A stretch of 10,186 bases of DNA from an uncultured Treponema sp. (lineage in GTDB: Bacteria; Spirochaetota; Spirochaetia; Treponematales; Treponemataceae), in NCBI GenBank assembly GCA_937885175.1, contig CAKZZO010000012.1, positions 1 to 10,186 on the forward strand. Direction: 5' to 3'. Of this stretch, positions 1 through 6,430 are shown piece after piece. The notes below the pieces were generated by a model that was given only the letters and a program-made list of their open reading frames with translations, did not search any database and was not told the origin of the DNA. Position numbers and translations under genes: made by a program. Position 1 is the first letter of the stretch. Every line of letters begins with the position of its first letter.

Positions 1-617
1 TATCAAGTGAAAGCGTGACGACAGCAGCTTCTGCGGCATTTGAGGTTACGGTAAAGAATCTGCCTGCTATAATTTCTTATTTTGCAGATTTGACCAGTAC
101 TTCTACTTTGTCTTATGAGGGAAAAACTTCTGGGACAACAACTATGATTACAACTGCTGGAAATGCTGTATATGGTGCTGTTGAATCGGCAAAAATAACT
201 GTTGGACCTGAACTTGGTGAAGGTAAAAGTGGAAAAGGCTACGGAATTACAGTAGGAAACAGCGAAAGCATTACCCCTGATGATGGTACTTTAATTTGGT
301 GGGTTTCTATTCCTGTAACTATGGCTCAGAATGTAAAACTTGCACATGTTTCTGCAAAATCGTCTTGTAACAAAACATCTAACTATTATCTTCGTGCCTA
401 TATTGGTGATACACAAATTGCAAGTGCAAGTGGTAGTAGTAATATTGCTGATATAAATGCTGATATCTCAGAAAATAATTCGATTTCTGCCTCTGTAGAA
501 ACAACTATAAAAATTGCTTTTGTAGGTAAAGGTAAAGAAATAAAGGCTGCAACAAAAGGCTCTGCTGTTTTAGGCAATATGACTATCAATAGTATTGAAT
601 TGGTTTTTGAGGAGTAG
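1..617 (+). CDS. C-terminal part of an unrecognised Ser/Thr-rich, beta-type surface or secreted protein (5' partial)
   Basis: The reading frame (first full codon at position 3) is open to the left edge of the window and ends at TAG 615-617. This is therefore the last ~205 residues of a longer protein, and the GTG at 15 is unlikely to be a real start. The visible part is low in Cys and rich in Ser, Thr, Gly, Ala and Asn. It alternates short hydrophobic and polar stretches, as in beta-sandwich or beta-solenoid extracellular modules. It has a WW pair in the middle and ends in a short strand-like segment (NSIELVFEE). No transmembrane helix, catalytic motif or sorting signal is visible. The DNA is clearly richer in A and T than the downstream genes. 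I do not recognise a family. A carbohydrate-binding or adhesin-like C-terminal domain is a guess from composition only. A strong terminator at 839-907 probably ends this transcript. Confidence 0.7.
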   Translation, partial: SSESVTTAASAAFEVTVKNLPAIISYFADLTSTSTLSYEGKTSGTTTMITTAGNAVYGAVESAKITVGPELGEGKSGKGYGITVGNSESITPDDGTLIWWVSIPVTMAQNVKLAHVSAKSSCNKTSNYYLRAYIGDTQIASASGSSNIADINADISENNSISASVETTIKIAFVGKGKEIKAATKGSAVLGNMTINSIELVFEE

Positions 618-633
618 AAGAAAATAATTGTCT

Positions 634-655
634 GCCACGGTCTTTCACCCGTGGC
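634..655 (+). other. Short perfect hairpin after the surface-protein gene
   Basis: A 7-bp perfect inverted repeat, GCCACGG (634-640) and CCGTGGC (649-655), with an 8-nt loop, lies 17 bases after the upstream stop codon. No T-run follows, so it is not a standard intrinsic terminator. It may protect the 3' end of the upstream mRNA or be the first part of the structured region that continues to 907. Confidence 0.45.
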
Positions 656-660
656 GCACC

Positions 661-739
661 CCTGTCACACGGACGGCAATTCGCTATCCCGGTGAGGGCG
701 TTAGCCCGAACAGCGTTAGCGAATCATCCGCGTGACAGG
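661..739 (+). repeat. Nested inverted-repeat (REP-like, branched) intergenic element
   Basis: Three nested inverted repeats share one centre. The outer arms CCTGTCACACGGA (661-673) and TCCGCGTGACAGG (727-739) match at 12 of 13 positions. The inner arms ATTCGCTA (679-686) and TAGCGAAT (717-724) are perfect. Inside them GGGC GTTA GCCC (696-707) forms a small hairpin. Motifs such as GCGTTAGCGA and GGGCGTTAGCCC look like a repeated extragenic palindrome or cruciform-forming element, not coding sequence. Only one copy is in the window, so calling it a genomic repeat family is inference. No transposase and no T-run are linked to it. Confidence 0.5.
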
Positions 740-799
740 AAAAGCCCAAAGCCTATCGCATGCTGCAATATGCTTCGGTCGGCTTAAAGAAGAAATAAC

Positions 800-835
800 C
801 CCGCACCGCACTCTCCTTATTTCGTGCGGCACGGG
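800..835 (+). other. GC-rich hairpin directly upstream of the terminator
   Basis: The arms 800-811 and 824-835 pair as CCGCAC with GTGCGG next to the loop. After a 2x2 internal mismatch they continue as CCCG with CGGG; the loop is 12 nt (812-823). The element ends 3 bases before the terminator stem, so the two would stack in an RNA. It has no T-run of its own. It may stabilise the 3' end of the upstream transcript. Confidence 0.4.
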
Positions 836-838
836 TTA

Positions 839-907
839 GGGGACAGGAGAAAAACAAAGGGTTCCTAAACTTTCCCTTTGCGTGCGCTCTCCTGTCCCCG
901 TTTTTTT
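839..907 (+). terminator. Strong intrinsic terminator between the surface-protein gene and argH
   Basis: The 12-bp perfect stem GGGGACAGGAGA (839-850) and TCTCCTGTCCCC (888-899) is followed by G and seven T residues (901-907). The large loop contains a second perfect 7-bp stem, CAAAGGG (855-861) and CCCTTTG (874-880). The GC-rich stem plus U-tract is the classical rho-independent form. The extra inner hairpin is unusual in size but compatible with termination. It would isolate argH from upstream transcription. Confidence 0.85.
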
Positions 908-922
908 GTATGGAAACAGTAT

Positions 923-931
923 GGGGGGGGG
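923..931 (+). repeat. Homopolymeric G9 tract upstream of argH
   Basis: There are nine consecutive G residues (923-931), the only G run of this length in the window, lying non-coding between the terminator and the argH promoter. Homopolymeric G tracts upstream of some tpr genes of Treponema pallidum vary in length and change promoter activity. Whether this tract varies is not visible in one sequence. Confidence 0.6.
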
Positions 932-977
932 TATTGAGCCATGTCCTGCTGTAATTGCCGGACTTTTTTCCTTCTGA

Positions 978-1006
978 TTGCATATTGCTCCCCATTTCGA
1001 TATACT
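978..1006 (+). promoter_or_regulatory. Predicted sigma-70-type promoter of argH
   Basis: A -35 box TTGCAT (978-983) and a -10 box TATACT (1001-1006) are separated by exactly 17 bases. Transcription would begin near 1012-1014, at or just before the ATG at 1014. The sequence lies just downstream of a strong terminator, as expected for the start of a new transcription unit. No operator-like repeat overlapping it was seen. Confidence 0.6.
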
Positions 1007-1013
1007 TTTTGCT

Positions 1014-2438
1014 ATGGCAGAAAAAAACAGTGCGCACGGCACGATGACTGATAATAATCACGCGGCACTTTGGCATGGACGCTTTGCGGATGGTCCTGAT
1101 GCGGCGGCGGTGGAATTTGAAACTTCAATTTATGTAGATGAGCGTATGGCTCTGGACGACATTGCGGGGAGCAAGGCTCATGCTGCGATGCTGTCTCATC
1201 AGGGCATTATCAGTGCGGAAGAAAATGATGCGATTCAAGGAGGGCTGGATTCTATTTCTGCTGACTTACAGGCGGGAAAGCTTTCCATTGACTATAGCGC
1301 GGAGGACATTCATTCCTTCATCGAGGCAACGCTGACGGATAGAATCGGCGAGGCTGGCAAAAAAGTCCACACGGGCAGAAGCAGAAATGACCAGATAGCC
1401 CTTGACGAGCGGCTTTATCTTCGCCGTGCCATTCCTGACCTGCAGAAGGCTCTGAAAAAACTGATTAGGACGCTGGCAGACTTGGCGGCGAAGCATACGG
1501 ATTCTCTTTTGACGGGCTATACCCACATGCAGCACGCTCAGCCGGTAACTTTGGCGCATCATCTCTGTGCCTGGGCTTGGCCTTTGGTGCGGGATTATGA
1601 ACGCCTGTCTGACTCCTTAAAGCGCATTGCAAAAAGTCCTTTGGGAAGCGGTGCTCTTGCGGGAAGTGACTTGCCTTTGAACCGTGAGCTGGTGGCGGAA
1701 AAACTGGGCTTTGATGGGGTGACTGAAAATTCGCTGGATGCTGTGTCTGACCGCGACTACTGCATTGAGTTTGCCTCTGATTTTGCTCTTTTGCAGAGCC
1801 ACTTGAGCCGCATGAGCGAAGAGGTGGTCATATGGTCTACCACGGAATTCGGTTTTATTGATTTGAGTGAAAAATGGTCTACGGGAAGTTCAATCATGCC
1901 GCAGAAAAAAAATCCTGACTTTGCGGAACTAATCCGTGGGCGCACGGGAAAAGTCTACGGTGATTTGATTGCGCTTCTTGTAATGATGAAGGGCCTGCCC
2001 CTTTCCTATGATCGGGATATGCAGGAAGACAAGGCAAGTCTTTTTGAGGCCTATGATGCGGTGCTTGGCAATGTGATGGTCTTTGATGCCATGATTGCTT
2101 CTGCCCGCTGGAACAAGGAGAAGATGGCTGCCAGTTGTGACGGCGGCTTTGCCAACGCAACTGACGTGGCAGATTACCTTGTGAGAAAGGGGCTTCCATT
2201 CCGTACGGCACACGGCCTTGCGGCTCAGGCAGTGCGTCTTTGTATTGACCGCGGACTTTCTGCGATTGAGGAACTTTCCATTGCAGACTTGCAGAAACTG
2301 TCGCCGCTGTTTGGCGATGACATTTTTGCACTGATTACGCCAAAGGCTTGTGTTGAGGCCCGAAAGGTAACTGGTGGCCCTGCCAAGGCTCAGGTTGAAA
2401 AGCAAATTACGGCATTACGGATGTTTGCCGAAAAATAA
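1014..2438 (+). CDS. argH: Argininosuccinate lyase
   Basis: Cytosolic lyase of the fumarase/aspartase superfamily that splits argininosuccinate into arginine and fumarate, the last step of arginine synthesis; the family works as a homotetramer. Numbering from an ATG at 1044, the protein has LWHGRF near the N terminus, HTGRSRNDQ at 109-117, the GYTHMQHAQP loop with its conserved His at 161, and the signature loop GSSIMPQKKNP at 281-291 carrying the catalytic Ser. The length (474 aa from 1014, 464 aa from 1044) fits the family and nothing is missing. The start is uncertain. A TTG at 978 also opens the frame but lies in the predicted -35 box, so it is rejected. ATG 1014 would be nearly leaderless. 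ATG 1044 gives an N terminus closest to the family length. Neither has a visible Shine-Dalgarno sequence. No argG or other arg gene is in the window. An amino-acid importer follows 36 bases later and may be co-transcribed. Confidence 0.95.
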   Translation: MAEKNSAHGTMTDNNHAALWHGRFADGPDAAAVEFETSIYVDERMALDDIAGSKAHAAMLSHQGIISAEENDAIQGGLDSISADLQAGKLSIDYSAEDIHSFIEATLTDRIGEAGKKVHTGRSRNDQIALDERLYLRRAIPDLQKALKKLIRTLADLAAKHTDSLLTGYTHMQHAQPVTLAHHLCAWAWPLVRDYERLSDSLKRIAKSPLGSGALAGSDLPLNRELVAEKLGFDGVTENSLDAVSDRDYCIEFASDFALLQSHLSRMSEEVVIWSTTEFGFIDLSEKWSTGSSIMPQKKNPDFAELIRGRTGKVYGDLIALLVMMKGLPLSYDRDMQEDKASLFEAYDAVLGNVMVFDAMIASARWNKEKMAASCDGGFANATDVADYLVRKGLPFRTAHGLAAQAVRLCIDRGLSAIEELSIADLQKLSPLFGDDIFALITPKACVEARKVTGGPAKAQVEKQITALRMFAEK

Positions 2439-2459
2439 AGGCGGCGCGTGGCTGCTTTT

Positions 2460-2465
2460 AAGGAG
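2460..2465 (+). promoter_or_regulatory. Ribosome-binding site that fixes the start of the binding protein
   Basis: AAGGAG at 2460-2465 lies 9 bases before ATG 2475. It supports this ATG over the in-frame GTG at 2448, which would put nine non-hydrophobic residues in front of the lipoprotein signal and has no such site. Confidence 0.75.
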
Positions 2466-2474
2466 ATTTTTCAA

Positions 2475-3281
2475 ATGAAAAAGACTGTGTTGTTTCTTGC
2501 TTCGGTATTGACTGCGGCAATGGCTTTTGTAGGATGCAAGAAGAATTCCGGCCTGGATAATTCACTGGAAAACTTGCAGAAGAACGGTGAATTTGTTCTT
2601 GGTCTGGATGATTCATTCCCGCCCATGGGATTTAGAGACGAGAACAATGAAATCGTTGGCTTTGACATTGACCTTGCAAAGGAAGTGGCAAGCCGTCTGG
2701 GCGTAACATTCCGTGCGCAGCCGATTAACTGGGATGCCAAGGAGCAGGAACTTTCTACCGGCAATATTGACTGTATCTGGAATGGCCTTACGATTACTGA
2801 AGAACGCCTTTCCATGCTTTCATTTACCAAACCCTATCTTGCAAACGAGCAGGTTCTTGTTGTACGCAAGGACAGCGGCATTGCTTCTCTTGCAGACTTG
2901 GCAGGAAAAACGGTCGGCTTGCAGGCTGGCTCAAGCGCCGCGGATGCATTGGACGGAGCGGCAGACTTTAAGGCAACTCTGAAAAACGTGGTGGAATTCA
3001 AGGAGAACATTACGGCTCTGAATGATTTGGAAATCGGTGGCGTTGATGCAGTAGTCATGGATAAAGTTGTTGCAGACTACAGTATCGTTACGACCGGCAA
3101 GCCTTTCTCTGTTCTTGATCAAGGTCTGGCTCCCGAAGACTACGGCGTTGCATTCCGCAAGAATGATGTAAAACTTACCGAAGCCGTGCAGAAAATCCTG
3201 GAAGAAATGAAGGCTGACGGCACCGTGGAAAAGATTTCCACCAAGTGGTTTGGCTCAGACATCACGGTGATTGGAAAATAG
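2475..3281 (+). CDS. Amino-acid ABC importer substrate-binding lipoprotein (SBP family 3)
   Basis: Extracytoplasmic receptor that captures a polar amino acid and delivers it to the permease encoded next. From ATG 2475 the protein is 268 aa, the usual size. Residues 1-20 form a Lys-Lys-led hydrophobic signal ending in FVGC with Cys21, a relaxed spirochaete-type lipobox, so the mature protein is probably anchored by lipid. The first lobe shows the family pattern FPPMGFRDENNEIVGFDIDL (49-68) and NGLTITEERL, in which Arg111 is at the position that binds the substrate carboxylate. Asp196 in AVVMDK is at the position that binds the amino group. The C terminus has the usual GTVEKISTKWFG segment. These features define a general L-amino-acid binder; the exact substrate cannot be read. 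The link to argH makes a basic amino acid or an arginine precursor tempting but unproven. Three hairpins follow the stop codon. Confidence 0.93.
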   Translation: MKKTVLFLASVLTAAMAFVGCKKNSGLDNSLENLQKNGEFVLGLDDSFPPMGFRDENNEIVGFDIDLAKEVASRLGVTFRAQPINWDAKEQELSTGNIDCIWNGLTITEERLSMLSFTKPYLANEQVLVVRKDSGIASLADLAGKTVGLQAGSSAADALDGAADFKATLKNVVEFKENITALNDLEIGGVDAVVMDKVVADYSIVTTGKPFSVLDQGLAPEDYGVAFRKNDVKLTEAVQKILEEMKADGTVEKISTKWFGSDITVIGK

Positions 3282-3291
3282 GGTACTTGTG

Positions 3292-3365
3292 GCTTACATC
3301 TGTGTAAGCAGCAAATAGGCAGTTTGTATGGCAAACTGTCTTGGCATGGCGGCATCCTTGCCGCC
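3292..3365 (+). promoter_or_regulatory. Three tandem hairpins between binding-protein and permease genes
   Basis: Three perfect 7-bp stems stand in a row: GCTTACA/TGTAAGC (3292-3298/3303-3309, loop 4), CAGTTTG/CAAACTG (3320-3326/3332-3338, loop 5, extendable by a G-U and a G-C pair) and GGCGGCA/TGCCGCC (3348-3354/3359-3365, loop 4). No T-run follows any of them, so they are not intrinsic terminators. In several bacterial importer operons, such as the malE-malF gap, such structures protect the upstream binding-protein mRNA from 3' exonucleases and so raise its level above that of the membrane subunits. The same role is inferred here. Confidence 0.65.
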
Positions 3366-3380
3366 TGATACGGAGCGCGC

Positions 3381-4016
3381 ATGCTTAAAATGATTGGCAT
3401 TATGGCACAAGGTTCTCTCGTCTCGCTGGAAGTCTTCTTCCTTACCTTGTTGTTTGCGCTTCCCCTGGGATTGCCGATTGCGGCGGCAAGAATGTCAAAA
3501 TTCAAGCCGCTTGCATGGCTTTCCAACATCTTCTTGCTGATAATCCGCGGAACTCCGCTGATGCTCCAGTTGATTTTCGTCTATTTTGCTCCCTTCCATC
3601 TTTTTGGCGTGTCCTATGACCGTTTTGTGGCGGCAATTATTGCCATGAGCGTAAACTATGCGGCATATTTTGCGGAAATCTATCGTGGCGGCATTCAGGC
3701 AGTTCCCAAAGGTCAGTATGAGGCGGCAAAAGTTTTGGGCTACACAAAGGCTCAGACCTTTTTCCGCATCGTATTGCCCCAGGTAATCAAAAACATTACG
3801 CCCGCAATGGGAAACGAAGTGATTACGCTGGTAAAAGACACATCGCTGGTGCAGGTGATTGGCGTGGCTGAACTCTTGCGCACGGCACAGACTCAATCAA
3901 GCCGTCTTTTTTCCACTACGCCGATTTTTGTGGCGGGCATCTTCTATTTTGTGATGAACTGGGCGGTCTCTGCCTTCTTCAATTTCCTCGAAAAGAAACT
4001 GAATTACTACAAGTAG
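3381..4016 (+). CDS. Amino-acid ABC importer permease (HisM/GlnP type)
   Basis: Inner-membrane subunit of the polar amino-acid importer, expected to act as a dimer and to couple ATP hydrolysis to substrate passage. At 211 aa it has the normal family length. Hydrophobic segments are visible at roughly 11-35, 47-72, 82-100, 140-165 and 180-200. The family motif RGTPLMLQL is at 56-64. The cytoplasmic coupling loop (EAA motif) starts at E114-A-A, has the invariant Gly at 120 and ends in LPQ at 132-134. The start at ATG 3381 has GGAG at 3372-3375, 5 bases upstream. Only one permease gene is present, so the transmembrane part is probably a homodimer. The gene lies 99 bases after the binding-protein gene, across the hairpin triplet, and 7 bases before the ATPase gene. 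Confidence 0.93.
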   Translation: MLKMIGIMAQGSLVSLEVFFLTLLFALPLGLPIAAARMSKFKPLAWLSNIFLLIIRGTPLMLQLIFVYFAPFHLFGVSYDRFVAAIIAMSVNYAAYFAEIYRGGIQAVPKGQYEAAKVLGYTKAQTFFRIVLPQVIKNITPAMGNEVITLVKDTSLVQVIGVAELLRTAQTQSSRLFSTTPIFVAGIFYFVMNWAVSAFFNFLEKKLNYYK

Positions 4017-4023
4017 GCGGACT

Positions 4024-4797
4024 ATGGCAGACGAATTCAAAAACGAAGCGATTATTTCAGTTGAGCACGTAAAAAAGACATTTAGCGATGGAGTTCCCGT
4101 ACTGAAAGACATTTCCTTTGCCGTGCATCAGGGAGAAGTGCTGGGCATCATCGGCCCGAGCGGAAGCGGTAAGTCAACCTTGCTCCGCTGCATTACCCAA
4201 TTGGCAACGGTAGACGGCGGAACCATTTCTGTCTGCGGAAAAAATATCGTGACGGACGGTCTGTATGCCGACCGAAAGACATTGCGAGAAATCGGACTGA
4301 ATCTTGGTCTGGTCTTTCAGAATTTCAATCTCTTTCCCCATTTTTCCGTTTTGCAGAATGTCATGGATGCCCAGATTCACGTGCTTAACATATCCCCTGA
4401 GGAAGCGGAATGGAATGCCATGCAGTTGCTGGACAGAATGGGACTTAAACTGAAGGCAAAAAATTATCCCTGCGAACTAAGCGGCGGTCAGCAGCAGCGT
4501 GTTTCCATTGCCCGTGCCCTTGCCCTCAAGCCCAAGGTGCTGCTTTTTGACGAGCCCACATCTGCCCTTGACCCGGAACTGACGGGCGAAATCCTTGCGG
4601 TTATCCGCTCCCTGGCTGCGGAAAAAATGACGATGGTGGTTGTTACCCATGAAATGGCCTTTGCCCGCGATACCAGTGACCACATCATTTTTATGGCGGA
4701 CGGCCTGATTGTGGAGCAGGGAAAAAGTGCTGACGTTATCGGAAATCCCCAGGAAGAAAGAACCCGCTCATTCCTTGCCCGCTTTAATGACCGCTGA
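4024..4797 (+). CDS. Amino-acid ABC importer ATP-binding protein (GlnQ/HisP type)
   Basis: Cytoplasmic ATPase that dimerises and drives the importer. The 257-aa protein has all the canonical motifs in order: Walker A GPSGSGKST (44-52), Q-loop Gln99 in VFQNFNLFPH, signature LSGGQQQR (152-159), Walker B VLLFDE (172-177) with the D-loop SALD next, and switch His209 in VVTHE. FNLFPH after the Q-loop is typical of the polar amino-acid subfamily. Seven bases separate it from the permease stop codon, and a weak AGGCGGA lies just upstream, so translation is probably coupled. No clear intrinsic terminator follows; the next 30 bases are AT-rich without a convincing stem. Read-through into the htrA unit is therefore possible. 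Confidence 0.95.
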   Translation: MADEFKNEAIISVEHVKKTFSDGVPVLKDISFAVHQGEVLGIIGPSGSGKSTLLRCITQLATVDGGTISVCGKNIVTDGLYADRKTLREIGLNLGLVFQNFNLFPHFSVLQNVMDAQIHVLNISPEEAEWNAMQLLDRMGLKLKAKNYPCELSGGQQQRVSIARALALKPKVLLFDEPTSALDPELTGEILAVIRSLAAEKMTMVVVTHEMAFARDTSDHIIFMADGLIVEQGKSADVIGNPQEERTRSFLARFNDR

Positions 4798-4836
4798 GAC
4801 TGCTAACAAATTTTTATTTTAATTTCCTCACGATTT

Positions 4837-4866
4837 TTGTAACCGATAGCCCCTTTTTGATATTAT
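4837..4866 (+). promoter_or_regulatory. Predicted promoter of the htrA-exporter unit
   Basis: A -35-like TTGTAA (4837-4842) and a -10-like TATTAT (4861-4866) are 18 bases apart in an AT-rich gap. The leader of ~50 bases would include a small GTGG-AAAAA-CCAC hairpin (4882-4894) near its 5' end. I see no operator or alternative-sigma pattern that would show envelope-stress control. Confidence 0.5.
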
Positions 4867-4907
4867 CTTTATAGAAGAAACGTGGAAAAACCACTGATGA
4901 TAAAAAC

Positions 4908-4915
4908 AGGGAGGA
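4908..4915 (+). promoter_or_regulatory. Strong ribosome-binding site of htrA
   Basis: AGGGAGGA at 4908-4915 contains GGAGG and ends 9 bases before ATG 4925. It is the strongest Shine-Dalgarno sequence in the window and fixes the htrA start. Confidence 0.8.
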
Positions 4916-4924
4916 TTTTCAAAT

Positions 4925-6430
4925 ATGAAAACCTGGACAAAAAGAATTGTAGCGATGGTCGCGGCGGGGGCTTTTGCTTTTGCCGCTGTTTCAATCTCAT
5001 GCGCAAAGACAAGGGTGCAGGGTACTGCTGACACGGCATTTGCTGATACTACTCCTGCAGTTTCCATTCCCGCTGACAGTCTGAAAGTGATTGAGGCTCT
5101 GCAGAATTCATTCCGCTCAATCAGTGCCGGTGTGCTTCCGTCAGTCGTAGAAATTGACGTTACCGAAAAGAAAGAAATGAAGGCTTCTCCCTTTGATGAC
5201 CTGCCTTTCTTCTTCTTTGGCTTTCCCAATCAGGAAGAAAACGGTCGGGGAAAGGGTAAGACCCGTGAATACGAGCAGAAGGGGCTTGGCTCAGGCGTTA
5301 TTGTACGCAGGACGGGAGACACGGTGTACGTGCTCACCAACAATCACGTTGCAGGCTCTGCCACACAGATTTCAGTCAAACTGAATGATGGTCAGGAATT
5401 TGAAGGAAAACTGGTGGGTTCAGACGAGCGTCAGGATATAGCACTGGTTTCATTTGAGGCAAAAAAAGATTCCAACATTGTGGTGGCAACCCTGGGTGAC
5501 TCAGACCAGGTGCAGACTGGCGACATCTGTCTGGCTATGGGAGCTCCTCTCGGCTACAGTCAGTCTGTGACACAGGGCATTATCAGTGCGACAGGACGCA
5601 GTGGCGCAGGAATCGGCAACATGAATGACTTTATTCAGACCGATGCGGCAATCAATCAGGGTAACTCAGGCGGTGCGCTGGTCAACATTTACGGTGAAGT
5701 TATCGGCATCAACACATGGATTGCAAGTCAGTCTGGCGGAAGTCAGGGCTTAGGCTTTGCCCTTCCCATTAACAGCGTAAAGCGCGCTATTGAAGACTTT
5801 ATCAACAAGGGAAAAATCACTTACGGTTGGCTGGGTGTATCTCTGGTGGAAATCACTCCCGACTACAAGGAAGCCCTGGGCCTGAAGAATCAGGAAGGTG
5901 CCTTTGCCTCTCAGGTCTTCATTGACTCTCCCGCATACAAGGGTGGCATGCAGGCCGGTGACTTTGTGATTGAATTGAACGGAAAGAAGGTGAAGAGTCA
6001 GTACGAATTTGTACGTGAAGTTGGCTATCTGCCTGCAAATGAAACGGCAACCTTTAAGGTTATTCGTGGCGGAAAGGAAAAGACGGTCAGCGTAAAGATT
6101 GAGGAACGCACCAAGGAAACCTCAACAGACAACAGCAAGCTCTGGCCGGGATTCATTGCAAGCCCCCTCACTGACAAAGTGCGTGAAGAACTGAAGATTG
6201 ACGACAAGAAGATAAAGGGTGTGCTTGTATCCAATGTACTGGAAAAATCACCGGCGGCGGCATTGCGTCTGCAGAATGGTGATGTCATTACGGCGGTAAA
6301 TGACAGGAAAGTGACCAGCGTATCCGAATTCTATGCAGCCCTTGACTTGACCAACAGCAAGGAAATCTGGTTCGATGTATACAATGACGGTCACACGATT
6401 ACTACTGGACATTATAAAGTAGGAAATTGA
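4925..6430 (+). CDS. HtrA/DegP-type periplasmic serine protease with two PDZ domains
   Basis: Envelope protein quality-control protease/chaperone of the S1C (Do) family that degrades misfolded exported proteins, usually as trimers or larger cages. It is 501 aa. Residues 1-25 are a Lys/Arg-led hydrophobic signal ending at SISC; Cys26 may be lipidated, or the signal may be cut after SCA. The trypsin-like domain has the catalytic triad His141 (TNNHVAG), Asp171 (RQDIAL) and Ser248 (QGNSGGAL). A Phe-rich segment (PFFFFGF, near 94-100) before the core matches the regulatory LA-loop position of DegP. PDZ1 spans about 298-395 and PDZ2 about 405-500. The length and domain order are those of DegP/DegQ, not of single-PDZ DegS. 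Its stop codon overlaps the start of the first exporter gene (TTGA), so the two are almost certainly co-transcribed. Confidence 0.94.
   Translation: MKTWTKRIVAMVAAGAFAFAAVSISCAKTRVQGTADTAFADTTPAVSIPADSLKVIEALQNSFRSISAGVLPSVVEIDVTEKKEMKASPFDDLPFFFFGFPNQEENGRGKGKTREYEQKGLGSGVIVRRTGDTVYVLTNNHVAGSATQISVKLNDGQEFEGKLVGSDERQDIALVSFEAKKDSNIVVATLGDSDQVQTGDICLAMGAPLGYSQSVTQGIISATGRSGAGIGNMNDFIQTDAAINQGNSGGALVNIYGEVIGINTWIASQSGGSQGLGFALPINSVKRAIEDFINKGKITYGWLGVSLVEITPDYKEALGLKNQEGAFASQVFIDSPAYKGGMQAGDFVIELNGKKVKSQYEFVREVGYLPANETATFKVIRGGKEKTVSVKIEERTKETSTDNSKLWPGFIASPLTDKVREELKIDDKKIKGVLVSNVLEKSPAAALRLQNGDVITAVNDRKVTSVSEFYAALDLTNSKEIWFDVYNDGHTITTGHYKVGN

Noticed and set aside
618..907. A known structured RNA (RNase P, SRP, 6S, tRNA or riboswitch) in the folded gap.
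   Set aside because: I looked for conserved cores such as RNase P GAGGAAAGTCC or a tRNA cloverleaf on both strands and found none; simple hairpins explain the pattern.
753..1076. A 107-codon open frame on the - strand in the gap before argH.
   Set aside because: It runs through the terminator, hairpin and promoter structures and into argH; the predicted protein has no domain-like pattern.
2441..2460. A hairpin GCGGC/GCTGC followed by TTTT just after argH.
   Set aside because: The stem has only 5 pairs including a G-U, too weak to call a terminator. argH and the importer may be one transcript.
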